Assembly: GCA_902168185.1 (NCBI GenBank)
Contig: CABHOV010000047.1
Location: forward strand, 186,001-250,000
Reading direction: 5' to 3'
DNA: 64,000 nt
Origin: an uncultured Bacteroides sp.
GTDB lineage: Bacteria > Bacteroidota > Bacteroidia > Cytophagales > Cyclobacteriaceae
Part shown: piece after piece, positions 37,722-50,212 of the stretch
How the letters are laid out: every line of letters starts with the position of its first letter
Position numbering within the stretch: position 1 is the stretch's first letter
The notes under the pieces: model-generated
Database searches by the model: none
Told to the model about the DNA's origin: nothing
Seen by the model: only the letters and a program-made list of their open reading frames with translations
Translations under genes and position numbers: made by a program

Positions 37722-38774
37722 ATGACAAAGAATTTCAATGCACGCCTGAATTCAGGCCTGGTCTATATCGTTGTTATAGCCATCGTTAGCCTGCTGCTCA
37801 CAGGCTGCGCCACATCAGAGCTAACAAAATCCGCACAACGCAAAATACAAAACAAGACCTATGTGATTGTAGGAGCATCAAGCGGTTTTGGCCGTGGTGT
37901 CGCACAGAAACTAGGTGCATACAAAGTAAATGTTGTACTGGCCGCCAGGCGTACCGAACTGCTGGAAGAAATTGCCGGCACCATTCGCGCTGCCGGAGGC
38001 AAAGCGGTAGTGGTAACAACGGATATCAGCAGACCGGAAGATGTACAACGACTTGCCAATATAGGGGTCGAACATTTTGGTCGCATCGATGTATGGGTTA
38101 ACAACGCAGCGGTAATGGCCATCGGAAACTTTTGGGATATACCCCTGGAAGATCATGCGCGGTTAATTGATGTTAACCTCAAAGGGTATATATATGGTAC
38201 ACACGCAGCGCTAAAACTTTTCCGCAGCCAAGGGTATGGTACACTGGTAAATGTCGGCTCGGTTGAAAGCGAAACACCACTCGCCTACCATGCTTCTTAC
38301 GCGGCATCAAAGGGAGGAATACGAAATCTTGACAAAGCACTCCGTCAGGAGCTGCGTTTGCAGAAGCATAAAAACATCCGGATCGTTACTGTATCTCCCT
38401 GGGCAACCGATACACCTATATGGGGGCATGCTGCCAACTATAGTGGTGGCACAGCACGAATGGCAGCAATCGATCCACCCGACAAAGTAGTGAATGCCAT
38501 TATCTGGTCTTCGTTACACCGGCGAAAAGAAATACCCGTAGGCATGAAAGCTCGGGCAGCAGTTTTTTCACATCGCATGTTTCCAAGGTCCACCGAACGA
38601 CTCTCGGCAAATATAGCACACCACTATCAGATCAAAACCGCACCCCCTGCCCCGATAACAAAAGGCAATCTGTACGAACCCCTGGACAGCGGCCGCAACG
38701 TAAGTGATGGTGTGAAGCAGCGTATAAAAAAAGAGAATAAAGAGCGTAAGCGAAAGAAAACACCTAAAACGTAA
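37722..38774 (+). CDS. membrane-anchored or lipoprotein short-chain dehydrogenase/reductase
   Basis: 350 residues. The core is a classical SDR: cofactor motif GASSGFGRG at 51-59, NNAA at 127-130, catalytic Ser180, Tyr193 and Lys197 (YAASK). It is preceded by an unusual 45-residue extension with a hydrophobic helix and a lipobox-like LLLTGC (Cys29). The C-terminus is a highly basic tail (KQRIKKENKERKRKKTPKT). NAD(P) is not normally found in the periplasm, so either the protein stays in the inner membrane facing the cytosol, or the signal is real and the cofactor question is open. Substrate unknown. Confidence 0.88.
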   Translation: MTKNFNARLNSGLVYIVVIAIVSLLLTGCATSELTKSAQRKIQNKTYVIVGASSGFGRGVAQKLGAYKVNVVLAARRTELLEEIAGTIRAAGGKAVVVTTDISRPEDVQRLANIGVEHFGRIDVWVNNAAVMAIGNFWDIPLEDHARLIDVNLKGYIYGTHAALKLFRSQGYGTLVNVGSVESETPLAYHASYAASKGGIRNLDKALRQELRLQKHKNIRIVTVSPWATDTPIWGHAANYSGGTARMAAIDPPDKVVNAIIWSSLHRRKEIPVGMKARAAVFSHRMFPRSTERLSANIAHHYQIKTAPPAPITKGNLYEPLDSGRNVSDGVKQRIKKENKERKRKKTPKT

Positions 38775-41842
<3,068 letters not shown>

Positions 41843-41868
41843 CTATTTAGTAATAGTAAGTTTCTCCT

Positions 41869-41906
41869 AAAGGAGGTTCGCTATTTAGCGGGCCTCCTTT
41901 TTTTAT
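41869..41906 (+). terminator. Rho-independent terminator of katG
   Basis: AAAGGAGG (41869-41876) pairs with CCTCCTTT (41893-41900); inside, CGCTA and TAGCG pair as well, and a run of T (41898-41905) follows. Confidence 0.92.
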
Positions 41907-41968
41907 TGCTAATAAATAAACAATACTGCTTATAAACTTTTGTTTATTTATTTTCGTTTATAAGAAAA

Positions 41969-42460
41969 ATGAACATTATGGACATTAATTGGAAAGAGCT
42001 TGCCTTATTAAGAGGTCTCCATCCTGGAATTATGCTCGAACGAGAATTAAAAACGAGGAAGATTTCAAAGGGGCCGTTCGCGCTTTCTATAAACGAATAT
42101 CCACAGACGCTGGGGGCTATTACGAAAGGCAAGCGAAGCATGAATACAGCCCTTGCGCTTAAGATTGAAAATGCACTTGGCTTGCCTGAAGGCTTTCTAA
42201 TGATGCTGCAGGTATATTACGACATTAAGCAGGAAAAACAGAAGGATAGCAAAGCTCCTCCCGATCTTGCTAAAATTAGACCTTCCCTTTTTTGGGATAC
42301 TGATATATCAAAAATCGATTGGAAGCGTCAGCAACGAGCGGTTATACAACGGATATTAGAACGGGGTAACGCTAGTGAAATAGAAGAAATGAAACGGTTC
42401 TATGGTGAGGCTGCAGTGCTGCAACTTGAATATGAGTTAACCCGCACCCATGCTCGATAA
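41969..42460 (+). CDS. antitoxin: HTH (HigA-like) fused to DUF6922 domain
   Basis: 163 residues. The N-terminal part is an XRE-type HTH of HigA style (LHPGIMLERELKTRKISKGP, LGAITKGKRSMNTALALKIE). The C-terminal part (PSLFWDTDISKIDWKRQQRA, VIQRILERGNASEIEEMKRF) fits the DUF6922 family, commonly encoded just before AbiEii-type nucleotidyltransferases in Bacteroidota. It overlaps the toxin gene by 11 bp, indicating coupled translation. It is likely both antitoxin and autoregulator. Confidence 0.85.
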   Translation: MNIMDINWKELALLRGLHPGIMLERELKTRKISKGPFALSINEYPQTLGAITKGKRSMNTALALKIENALGLPEGFLMMLQVYYDIKQEKQKDSKAPPDLAKIRPSLFWDTDISKIDWKRQQRAVIQRILERGNASEIEEMKRFYGEAAVLQLEYELTRTHAR

Positions 42461-43109
42461 TTTATACTGGAGTACCGTGACTGCTCCCTTGAAGGAAGCA
42501 CTAACGATTTTCATGGGTCATCAATTATTTCAACCTTTCCGGCTCGTTGGTGGCACGTCATTAAGTCTTCAGTTAGGACATCGCATCTCTGTCGATATAG
42601 ACTTGTTTACAGATGCTGCGTATGGCTCGATCGACTTCGAAGCTATCGAGAAATTTTTACGGGAAGGATTTCCATACGTTTCAACAACACTTCCCATGGG
42701 ACCGATTGGCACTGGCAAATCTTATATGATTGGACAATCAGATAATGATGCCATAAAACTGGACTTATATTATACCGATTCATTTATACAACCAGCATTG
42801 ATAAAAGATATATACCGGCTTGCCAGCATTGAGGAAATCATTGCTATGAAAATGGATATTGTGCAACGAGGGGGACGAAAGAAAGACTTCTGGGATCTCC
42901 ATGAATTACTTTCAACCTACTCTCCTTCTCAGATGATAGCAATGCATAAGCAGCGTTATCCCTATACACACGATGAGGCGCTGATTCGATCTAATTTCAT
43001 TAACTTCACATTTGCCGATGACGACTTGGAGCCAGTTTGCCTTCACGGAAAATACTGGGAGCTGATAAAACTTGATATCCTTCGGGCACTAGACATCAAC
43101 CACAACTAA
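42450..43109 (+). CDS. AbiEii/AbiGii-family nucleotidyltransferase toxin
   Basis: 219 residues with the GS-type nucleotidyltransferase core near the N-terminus: LVGGTSLSLQLGHRISVDID, with acidic Asp49 and Asp51, then the helical region containing REIIAMKM-like IEEIIAMKMDIVQRGGRKKD and FWDLHELL. AbiEii toxins transfer nucleotides, probably to tRNA, and arrest growth during phage infection; the pair with the upstream antitoxin is a type IV-style or tRNA-modifying TA system. Its stop is followed after 1 nt by TATACTATATATAC-type sequence. Confidence 0.9.
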   Translation: MLDNLYWSTVTAPLKEALTIFMGHQLFQPFRLVGGTSLSLQLGHRISVDIDLFTDAAYGSIDFEAIEKFLREGFPYVSTTLPMGPIGTGKSYMIGQSDNDAIKLDLYYTDSFIQPALIKDIYRLASIEEIIAMKMDIVQRGGRKKDFWDLHELLSTYSPSQMIAMHKQRYPYTHDEALIRSNFINFTFADDDLEPVCLHGKYWELIKLDILRALDINHN

Positions 43110-43168
43110 CATATACTATATATACTTCATCCGATGCAAATCTCGTAAATACTAAACCTGCATCGTCA

Positions 43169-43208
43169 GAAAAAAAAATACTCAGCAGATTTAGTTCATC
43201 TGCTGAGT
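43169..43208 (-). terminator. Rho-independent terminator of the desaturase gene
   Basis: ACTCAGCAGAT (43180-43190) and ATCTGCTGAGT (43198-43208) form a perfect 11-bp stem with a 7-nt loop. On the minus strand it is followed by a T run (A run on plus strand at 43170-43178). It lies 71 bp past the desaturase stop. Confidence 0.92.
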
Positions 43209-43279
43209 TCAAGCAACCGAAGGACGCCTACATAACCAAATCGTCAGGAGTCTTGGTATACTATATATTCTGGAACAGG

Positions 43280-44371
43280 TTAAACAATAGTTGGTTTCGC
43301 ACCGAGTTGTTTCAACAGACGTGCATGTCCAGCCAGTGCGTTAAAGAAAGTCCTGGAGCTTTTGTAAGGCAACCCAAATTCATGCGCAGTTGATTTCACA
43401 ATGGAAGCTATCTTATTGTAATGCACATGACAAACGTTGGGAAACAGGTGATGCTCTATCTGAAAGTTAAGACCTCCTACATACCAAGAGAACCATCTGC
43501 TCTCATTTCCAAAATTTGTAGTGGTCATTAACTGATGTACAGCCCAATTGTTCTCCAGTGTTCTTGTCTCATCAGGCAACGGGAACTCGGTGCCTTCAAT
43601 CACGTGTGCCGGCTGAAATATAATCGCCAGGATAAAGCCCGCTATATAGTGCATGGCTACAAGGCCGATTAAAATTTGCCACCACAACAGAGGTGTTACC
43701 AGGAGCGGCAGGACAAAAGCATAGCCGATGTAAAAAAGTTTTGTTACCAACAATATCGACCATTCTTTAGCAACACTTGCCTTCTGCGCCTTTACCATTC
43801 CATTGCGCTGATATTTATAAAGGCGTGAAAAATCTTTATAGAAGAGCCACACGATTGTCATCAGACCGTATAGAAACCATGCATAAATGAACTGGTATTT
43901 GTGCATCTTTTTCCAATCCGAATGTGGCGTTAAACGCAGCGCGCCACGGGGACTTATATCTTCGTCTTCTTCATGAACATTGGTATATGAATGATGTAAA
44001 ACGTTGTGCTGCACTTTCCAGTTGAATGCATTAGCTCCTACCAGATTCAAGGAATATCCTATAAAATTATTAATGCGTGTACTCTTCGTATAGGCTCCAT
44101 GATTGGCGTCATGCATCACGGATAATCCAATACCCGCCAGGCCAAGGGCCATTAGTACTACCATCGATATCAAACCGATCACACTGGTTACGGTGCTGGT
44201 GAGGATCAACGAATAGGGTACGAAATAAAGAAGAAACATAAAGATGGTTTTAATTACCATCTGCCCGTTTCCGTGGCGTGCAATGTTGTTGGTGTTAAAA
44301 TACTCGTTGACTCGTTTGTTGAGGGTTGAAACAAAGTCGTGATTGGTTTTTGCAAATTTTATTCTTTCCAT
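43280..44371 (-). CDS. membrane fatty-acid desaturase, front-end/acyl-CoA type
   Basis: The start is at ATG 44371 (MERIKFAKTNHDF), because the upstream codons of the open frame are not family-like. 363 residues with four membrane helices (about 42-85 and 160-250) and the three His boxes: HDANHGA (87-93), HNVLHH (122-127) and QIEHHLFP (304-311). The Gln-led third box is typical of linoleoyl-CoA/delta-type desaturases. It inserts a double bond into acyl chains in the cytoplasmic membrane, using di-iron and electrons from a ferredoxin or cytochrome b5-like donor. No donor gene is adjacent. Cold-regulated membrane fluidity is the usual role. Confidence 0.95.
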   Translation of the reverse strand: MERIKFAKTNHDFVSTLNKRVNEYFNTNNIARHGNGQMVIKTIFMFLLYFVPYSLILTSTVTSVIGLISMVVLMALGLAGIGLSVMHDANHGAYTKSTRINNFIGYSLNLVGANAFNWKVQHNVLHHSYTNVHEEDEDISPRGALRLTPHSDWKKMHKYQFIYAWFLYGLMTIVWLFYKDFSRLYKYQRNGMVKAQKASVAKEWSILLVTKLFYIGYAFVLPLLVTPLLWWQILIGLVAMHYIAGFILAIIFQPAHVIEGTEFPLPDETRTLENNWAVHQLMTTTNFGNESRWFSWYVGGLNFQIEHHLFPNVCHVHYNKIASIVKSTAHEFGLPYKSSRTFFNALAGHARLLKQLGAKPTIV

Positions 44372-44502
44372 TATTAGTACAACCATTATATGAGTGAGTA
44401 CGTTCCTTTTCCGATAAATTATAAAGTGACTTCCACTAACGCAGACTGGATGCCATATATAGCAGCAGTTCATGAAGTGAAAAACGCGAAAATAGTTCGC
44501 TC

Positions 44503-44958
44503 TTAATCCAAAAAATCATTTGGCGCAGCACAGCGTCTCCAATACTCCATGATTGCACTGATGGTCTTCTCCAGCTCAGCCATTGTGTTCTGTTTTACGA
44601 AAAAACCCTGCACGGACTGGCTATACGCTTGGATAACAGATTTTTGATCTAACGCTGTGGAAAAAAACAGATATGGTATACATTTATTATTCAGTTTTGA
44701 ATCCGTTTTAAGTTTCTCGCGTAAAGCAAAACCGTTCAGCTTTGGCATGTTGATGTCAGAGAGAATTAGAAAAGGTAAATCATTGGTGGCGTTTATATGA
44801 TCCAATGCATCCTGGCCATCAAAAAAGAATAGAATCTTATTCTGATAATTTAACTTTTGAAATATTTCGGTGAGAAACTGCTGATCATCAGCATCATCCT
44901 CGATGACAATAACGGGGCCGTTTTTATTTACAATAAGTTCTTTTTGCACATCCTTCAT
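44503..44958 (-). CDS. single-domain response regulator
   Basis: 151 residues forming one receiver domain with no output domain. The acidic pocket is EDDADD at 20-25, the phospho-acceptor Asp68 sits in LILSDINMPKLNG, and Lys near 121 is in GFFVKQN. Such CheY/Rcp1-like proteins relay phosphate between histidine kinases. No kinase gene is adjacent. It is transcribed toward the desaturase with a 131-bp gap, so co-transcription is possible. Confidence 0.93.
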   Translation of the reverse strand: MKDVQKELIVNKNGPVIVIEDDADDQQFLTEIFQKLNYQNKILFFFDGQDALDHINATNDLPFLILSDINMPKLNGFALREKLKTDSKLNNKCIPYLFFSTALDQKSVIQAYSQSVQGFFVKQNTMAELEKTISAIMEYWRRCAAPNDFLD

Positions 44959-45375
44959 TATTTGAGCTTGTTAGAGTTTGGTGGTTTGGGTTCTTGCCTT
45001 GCGGCGCTAGTATTTATAACCTGTAATTTGATGGGTAATTTTTAAGTATAGCTTCGTAAGCATATCGGGCAATTATCCCCGACCAGGAAAATTTTAAAAA
45101 GCATGCTTACGTTTTTCGTCAGCTTAATCTAAAGCTATTGGCCAGAATGGAATGGATGTCAAAATGGGTTGCAAGAGCACATGGCCACCCGGAATGCAAA
45201 ATGATTCGTAAAGGCCTGTGAATATAGCCCTTTTGATCGACTATCCCTAATGCCTCGGAGACCTGAATGGCTGGCGAAGAATGGAGCTGATGTCCCGAGA
45301 ACAACCATGATGTAAGAAGTCCAATACATCCTAATGGACGTCTTTCACGCACGTGGACACACTTTTTGACTTACC
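44959..45375. other. 417-bp intergenic region between divergent response-regulator and AraC genes
   Basis: Nothing recognisable apart from the two 5' flanks. No tRNA, repeat or canonical promoter found. Confidence 0.5.
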
Positions 45376-46530
45376 TTGGCACTCCAAATCTCAGCTCCAT
45401 TGAACCAATTTGTTGAACAACTTTTCCTTGTCCTCATCAACGGTGGGATCGTACTGGGCATCTTCGTAATCATCTTGGTTAACAGCAAAAGCGGCCGCAA
45501 GACCAGGGCCAATACGTTCCTCTCCATCCTGATTGCTGCACTAACGTTCAGCGTTTTTCATTTGCGTTATGCCGGTGACGTAATCACCCATTTCTCGTTC
45601 AAGGCGTATACCCTGGGAGACCCAACTTTTTTGCTCATAGGTCCGCTCCTGTGGTTCTATGTTATTGAACTTTCCGGTGGACGGATCAAGTGTAGCGCCG
45701 CTACGCTGGCGCACTTCATTCCATTTTTTATCATCGTTTTTTGCTCCCTTTCCTTCAGATCTTTTTTAAAGGATACGCTGATCACGCGCTTGCTGGATAG
45801 TCATCCCGGGCTACCGTTTACAATTTTCTGGATGGTGATGGTAGTCCAATTCTCTGCCTATCAATTGCTGATCCATCGCAAATGGCGAGAGTATCAACAA
45901 CTGATCAGACAAGAGGTCTCCAATACCGAAGACATCAATATATCGTGGGTTCGCTTCTTCACTGGAGTCTTTTTAATCATTAACCTGTCCTTTTTTCTAA
46001 GCTTGTTTGCTGTCATTCATCTTCACGTTATAAACCTGGTATGGAAATCGGTCGGTGTAATTTTATCACTGTCAATTTTTGCTCTCGGATACAAAGGAAT
46101 CTTGCAGAAGGAAATACTATTTCCTGACCTCCCCGTCACGCTTGCATCGGTCGAGCCTTCAGCGCCAAGAGAATCGGAACCTAAACCGGATAATGCACTG
46201 ATTGAAAAGCTTCAACAGTATATGAAGAATGAAAAACCATTTCTGGATGCGGAACTTTCATTAAGCACACTGGCAAAAGCAATGGGACTTAATAGAAACC
46301 AATTATCTCAGTTAATCAACACTGGCCTTGGAGAAAACTTCTACGATTTCATTAACAAATACCGTGTCGAGGAAGTAAAGCGGTTGATGGCTGATCCTCA
46401 AAAACAAAACTATAATTTGCTTGGTATGGCACTGGAAGCAGGATTTAAATCCAAGTCAACCTTCAATCTTATCTTCAAACGCTTTACTGGTCTTACTCCC
46501 ACGGAGTACCGGAAAAATATTCAACTATAA
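45376..46530 (+). CDS. AraC-family regulator with membrane-embedded N-terminus
   Basis: About 384 residues. The N-terminal 245 residues hold some seven hydrophobic helices (for instance LFLVLINGGIVLGIFVIILV, FLLIGPLLWFYVIEL), the C-terminal 105 an AraC HTH (LSTLAKAMGLNRNQLSQLIN, GMALEAGFKSKSTFNLIFKR, TGLTPTEYRKNI). Bacteroidota use this layout for membrane-bound regulators that sense small molecules. The frame opens after a TGA at 45367 and has no ATG near the start; TTG at 45376 or at 45400 must be used, or the 5' end is damaged. It forms a unit with the VOC gene 5 bp after its stop. Confidence 0.88.
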   Translation: MALQISAPLNQFVEQLFLVLINGGIVLGIFVIILVNSKSGRKTRANTFLSILIAALTFSVFHLRYAGDVITHFSFKAYTLGDPTFLLIGPLLWFYVIELSGGRIKCSAATLAHFIPFFIIVFCSLSFRSFLKDTLITRLLDSHPGLPFTIFWMVMVVQFSAYQLLIHRKWREYQQLIRQEVSNTEDINISWVRFFTGVFLIINLSFFLSLFAVIHLHVINLVWKSVGVILSLSIFALGYKGILQKEILFPDLPVTLASVEPSAPRESEPKPDNALIEKLQQYMKNEKPFLDAELSLSTLAKAMGLNRNQLSQLINTGLGENFYDFINKYRVEEVKRLMADPQKQNYNLLGMALEAGFKSKSTFNLIFKRFTGLTPTEYRKNIQL

Positions 46531-46535
46531 AAGTT

Positions 46536-46925
46536 ATGGACACGAAAACATTTTTTGCACCACATCTTACAATCCGCATTTTACGACCCGCTATAGATTT
46601 TTATCAAAAAGCATTTTCCGCAGTCTTACTTCGTAAATGGGATAATCCTGACGGCACAATTCACGTAGTAGAGATGGAGATTGATGGGGCGATCTTCCAT
46701 CTTCATGAGGAAGTTACTTCTAAAAAACAATTGAGCCCGGAAGCGCTTGACGCTACTACTCTTCTGATCGGTTTGTTCACGCCTGACCCCGACAAGTTAT
46801 TCCATGATGCTGTTTCTGCTGGCGCGCACGTCGTAAACGTTATGGAGGATTATGACTACGGATATAGGCAAGGCACCATAACGGATCCGTTTGGTCACCA
46901 GTGGCTGATTCAGAAAAAGATTTAG
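46536..46925 (+). CDS. VOC-superfamily (glyoxalase/PhnB-like) protein
   Basis: 129 residues with two beta-alpha-beta-beta-beta units: HLTIRILRPAIDFYQKAFSA, then IHVVEMEIDGAIFHLHEE, and the C-terminal DYGYRQGTITDPFGHQWLIQ typical of PhnB-like proteins. VOC proteins bind metal and act as glyoxalases, dioxygenases or drug-binding proteins; the exact substrate cannot be read. It starts 5 bp after the AraC regulator gene, which probably controls it. Confidence 0.9.
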   Translation: MDTKTFFAPHLTIRILRPAIDFYQKAFSAVLLRKWDNPDGTIHVVEMEIDGAIFHLHEEVTSKKQLSPEALDATTLLIGLFTPDPDKLFHDAVSAGAHVVNVMEDYDYGYRQGTITDPFGHQWLIQKKI

Positions 46926-46938
46926 TCCATCAGTATCC

Positions 46939-46973
46939 GCCTGGACGTCCGAGAGGATCCTCTAAGCGCAGGC
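46939..46973. repeat. inverted repeat before the ABC exporter operon
   Basis: GCCTG (46939-46943) and CAGGC (46969-46973) enclose the perfect 12-bp palindrome AGAGGATCCTCT (46952-46963). It could end the VOC transcript or bind a regulator; there is no T run. Confidence 0.35.
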
Positions 46974-47009
46974 TGATTGGCGATCACCGAATGTTGTTAA
47001 AAAAACATT

Positions 47010-47717
47010 ATGGATCGCCAGCAAAGCAAACCACTCATTGAGCTAAGCCAGGTCACCAAGTCCTACCCCGTTGCATCGGGAAGCTTCAGTGCCTTGAAAA
47101 ACATCACACTAAAAATTGATAGCCGACAACTAGTCTCCATCACCGGGAAATCAGGAAGTGGCAAGTCCACATTGTTGAATGTCATTACAGGTATAGATAG
47201 ACCCTCTCAAGGAAGCGTCATCATTAATGGAATTCGTGTGGACAAGCTTTCTGAATCTGAACTTGCTTCGTGGCGGGGAAAAAACGTGGGCGTGGTCTTT
47301 CAGTTCTTTCAACTGCTTCCAACACTTACCATTCTGGAAAATGTAATGCTCCCGATGGACTTCTGTAATACCTATCCAAAGAAGGATCGAAGAGAACGCG
47401 CTTTGGCTTTGCTTCACATGGTTAGCATTGGTGAGCAGGCTGACAAATTTCCTTCCACGCTTTCGGGAGGACAACAACAACGTGTAGCCATTGCAAGAGC
47501 TCTTGCCAATGATCCTCCCTTGATCGTGGCTGATGAACCCACCGGGAATCTTGATTCACAAACGGCCACTGCCATCTTTGAGTTATTTGCAAAGCTTGCA
47601 AGCTCCGGCAAAACGGTTGTCGTGGTAACACATGAGCGTGAATTCTCTTCCTACTTTGAAAGCACCATCAACATCGCAGATGGAATGATTGTAGAAGCTG
47701 TAACAATTCAAGTATAA
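47010..47717 (+). CDS. ABC transporter ATP-binding protein, LolD/MacB type
   Basis: 235 residues with Walker [10 protein letters not shown] (46-54), Q-loop region [10 protein letters not shown] (about 95-104), signature LSGGQQQR (151-158), Walker B LIVADEP (171-177) and an H-loop VVVTHE. It powers the FtsX-type permease encoded 13 bp downstream. Systems of this type export lipoproteins, peptides or signals, or use mechanical force on periplasmic partners. The stop of this gene and the permease start suggest one transcript. Confidence 0.95.
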   Translation: MDRQQSKPLIELSQVTKSYPVASGSFSALKNITLKIDSRQLVSITGKSGSGKSTLLNVITGIDRPSQGSVIINGIRVDKLSESELASWRGKNVGVVFQFFQLLPTLTILENVMLPMDFCNTYPKKDRRERALALLHMVSIGEQADKFPSTLSGGQQQRVAIARALANDPPLIVADEPTGNLDSQTATAIFELFAKLASSGKTVVVVTHEREFSSYFESTINIADGMIVEAVTIQV

Positions 47718-47730
47718 ACCTTTCCAGAAA

Positions 47731-50130
47731 ATGAAACCAAGATATAGCAAGGTCATTGGTGACCTGAGGTCAAACTATTCAAAAAATCTGATGCTTGCCC
47801 TGGCAATAGCAGTGGGCATCTTTGGCATTGGTTCTATACTAGGGGCTTACAAAGTCATCAATCGCGAGATGGCCGTAAATTATCTAAGTACTGAACCAGC
47901 ATCGGCCACAATCGAATTTGAAGGAAGAATTTCAAACGGACTACTGGACAGTATCAGATCGTTTCCGGGAATAAAAAAGGCTGAGAGACGCGCCACAATC
48001 ACGGCGCGCATGAAAGTCGATGAACGCTGGTATCCAATTCTGCTTTTTGTCATCGATGATTTTTCGAAGATGGAGATTAGTAAATTTTTACCGGTCTCGG
48101 GATCACAAAATCCGGATTACCAGAGCATGCTTGTAGAGCGATCCGCTCTCCCGGTGATGCACGCCAAGGAAGGAGATGAAATAACAATCCGAACTCCGCA
48201 TGGCCAGGCACAGCAGCTAAAGATCGTTGGACAAGTACATGACCCCGGGTTAGCACCTGCCTGGCAAGAGCAAGCCGGATATAGCTATATATCGCTGGAG
48301 GCTTTGCATCGACTCGGCGAAAAACAAAACTTCGATTTACTCAGACTTCAGGTAAGCGATCATGAATATTCTGCAGGTGAGATTACCAAAAAAGCAGAGC
48401 TGGTCGCCGACTTGCTCAAGGCAAAAGGAATAACGGTTCATGAAATCCAGGTTCCCCCGCCCGCAAAGCATCCACACCAAAGTCAGATGAACGCGGTGCT
48501 TACAATCTTTGCCGTGTTCTGCTTCATGATCCTGTTGCTCGGATCTATACTCGTAGCAACCTCCATGGCAACGCTGATGGTAAAACAAATCAGGCAGATC
48601 GGAGTTATGAAAACCATTGGCGGAAACTCGTATCAGATCGCAAGCCTATATTTCCTGATGCTCCTGGTAATTTGTCTCATTGCATTGACGGTAAGTATAC
48701 CACTGAGCAGGCTTGCAGCGTATGGTTTTTACACGCAGATCGCTATACTTCTCAATCTCGAAATTACGGACACTTCTATACCCTGGTCAGTTCCGCTCAT
48801 CCAAATACTATCCGGTATTACCGTCCCCATGATTGCTGCAGCTTTTCCATTGGTTCGCGGCAGCCGCATATCCGTGCGTGCGGCACTTGACAACTATGGC
48901 GTTTCCACTACCTCCAATACTGCTTCCTTCCTATCAAGACTTCCATTCGTAAACACATTCAATGACACGTTCGGACTTGCGTTAAGAAATGCATTTCGTC
49001 AACGCGCTCGTCTTGCTCTTACCCTTGGATTGCTCGCTGCAGGTGGCGCCATGTTTATGACAGCGTTGAATGTTTCAGAAGCATGGGATAAAAACCTCAA
49101 ACGTATTTACGTACAACGACTATATGATCAGGAAATAAAACTAAATGACCGCATCAATCAAGATAGTATTCTTGGCTACATCAAATCATTAGCAGGAGTC
49201 ACTACGGTTGAAGGATGGGACTATTCATCAACTTCTGTTATGAAGGAAAGTAAATATGAAGTGACCAGGACTTATCCTGACAAAGGTCACGGCAGTTTCT
49301 CCATTCTCGCTTTACCGGTGAATACAAAACTTCTAAATCCTACCATCACGGAAGGACGCTGGCTATACGCTGAAGGCACCAATGAAGTCGTGCTGAATCA
49401 ACTTGCGCGAACATCGGAAATGAAAATCGGTGATCAAGTATATCTTTCGCTTGAGGATAAACCTACGACATGGAAAATCATCGGCTTTACCGAAGATGTC
49501 GGATCGTCCGCAGCGGCCTATATTTCGATTCGATCATTTGAAAAATTGAATGGATCTGTCAATCACATTAAAATGATTCGCATTGCCTATGCTGATCGAT
49601 CAAAGGACTACGCCTGGAATATGAATCGCCAGGTCGATCGTGTCCTGGAAGAATCAAACGTAAGGGTAAGCTCAAGTACACCAGTTTGGCTTTTACATAA
49701 TGCTGTGGCTGCGCACATGAAGGTATTGGTAAATTCTCTGCTAGCCATGGCAATTCTTATGGCCGTAGTCGGTACACTCGGATTAACCTCTACGATCAGT
49801 ATGAACGTGCTGGAAAGAACAAGAGAAATCGGAGTCATGCGCGCGATCGGGGCAACACCGAAAAAAATCAGAAACCTCATCATTTTGGAAGGTCTCACCA
49901 TAGGCATCCTCAGCATTGCACTCGCATTCATTGTCTCCCTTGGACTCTCCTACTTCATGGGCGAATTCATTGGACGCATTTCGTTTCGCACTCCGCTTAC
50001 ATTGACGATATCACTAGTTGCTATAGTCGTTTGGATACTGATCGTCACCATAGGTTCGTACCTGGCTTCTATTCTTCCGGCAAAAAAAGCAAACATCATC
50101 ACTACCCGAGAAGCATTGTCCTATGAATAA
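47731..50130 (+). CDS. FtsX/MacB-type ABC transporter permease
   Basis: 799 residues with two FtsX blocks: first helix at about 18-40 (MLALAIAVGIFGIGSILGAY), periplasmic domain, helices from about 255-375, a second periplasmic domain, and the C-terminal block with RTREIGVMRAIGATPKKIRN. Unlike the permeases at 32693 and 56048, it sits directly behind its own ATPase gene. The first helix block carries VKQIRQIGVMKTIGG, the conserved coupling segment. Substrate unknown. Confidence 0.94.
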   Translation: MKPRYSKVIGDLRSNYSKNLMLALAIAVGIFGIGSILGAYKVINREMAVNYLSTEPASATIEFEGRISNGLLDSIRSFPGIKKAERRATITARMKVDERWYPILLFVIDDFSKMEISKFLPVSGSQNPDYQSMLVERSALPVMHAKEGDEITIRTPHGQAQQLKIVGQVHDPGLAPAWQEQAGYSYISLEALHRLGEKQNFDLLRLQVSDHEYSAGEITKKAELVADLLKAKGITVHEIQVPPPAKHPHQSQMNAVLTIFAVFCFMILLLGSILVATSMATLMVKQIRQIGVMKTIGGNSYQIASLYFLMLLVICLIALTVSIPLSRLAAYGFYTQIAILLNLEITDTSIPWSVPLIQILSGITVPMIAAAFPLVRGSRISVRAALDNYGVSTTSNTASFLSRLPFVNTFNDTFGLALRNAFRQRARLALTLGLLAAGGAMFMTALNVSEAWDKNLKRIYVQRLYDQEIKLNDRINQDSILGYIKSLAGVTTVEGWDYSSTSVMKESKYEVTRTYPDKGHGSFSILALPVNTKLLNPTITEGRWLYAEGTNEVVLNQLARTSEMKIGDQVYLSLEDKPTTWKIIGFTEDVGSSAAAYISIRSFEKLNGSVNHIKMIRIAYADRSKDYAWNMNRQVDRVLEESNVRVSSSTPVWLLHNAVAAHMKVLVNSLLAMAILMAVVGTLGLTSTISMNVLERTREIGVMRAIGATPKKIRNLIILEGLTIGILSIALAFIVSLGLSYFMGEFIGRISFRTPLTLTISLVAIVVWILIVTIGSYLASILPAKKANIITTREALSYE

Positions 50131-50174
50131 CAAAGCATCACGGCTTGCCATTCATGCTCGCAGTATATACCTAC

Positions 50175-50206
50175 TTTGGAGGATTATAAAAGGAAGTGTA
50201 ACTTTG
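50175..50206 (+). promoter_or_regulatory. Bacteroidota-type promoter of the TetR gene
   Basis: TTTG at 50175-50178 and TAACTTTG (fits TAnnTTTG) at 50199-50206, exactly 20 nt apart. The transcription start would be near 50213, inside the inverted repeat 50213-50226. Confidence 0.8.
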
Positions 50207-50212
50207 TCGATC

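Noticed and set aside
43110-43279. CRISPR-like or tRNA signal in the gap with the hairpin
   Set aside because: It is a single hairpin plus T run; no repeats with spacers and no cloverleaf.
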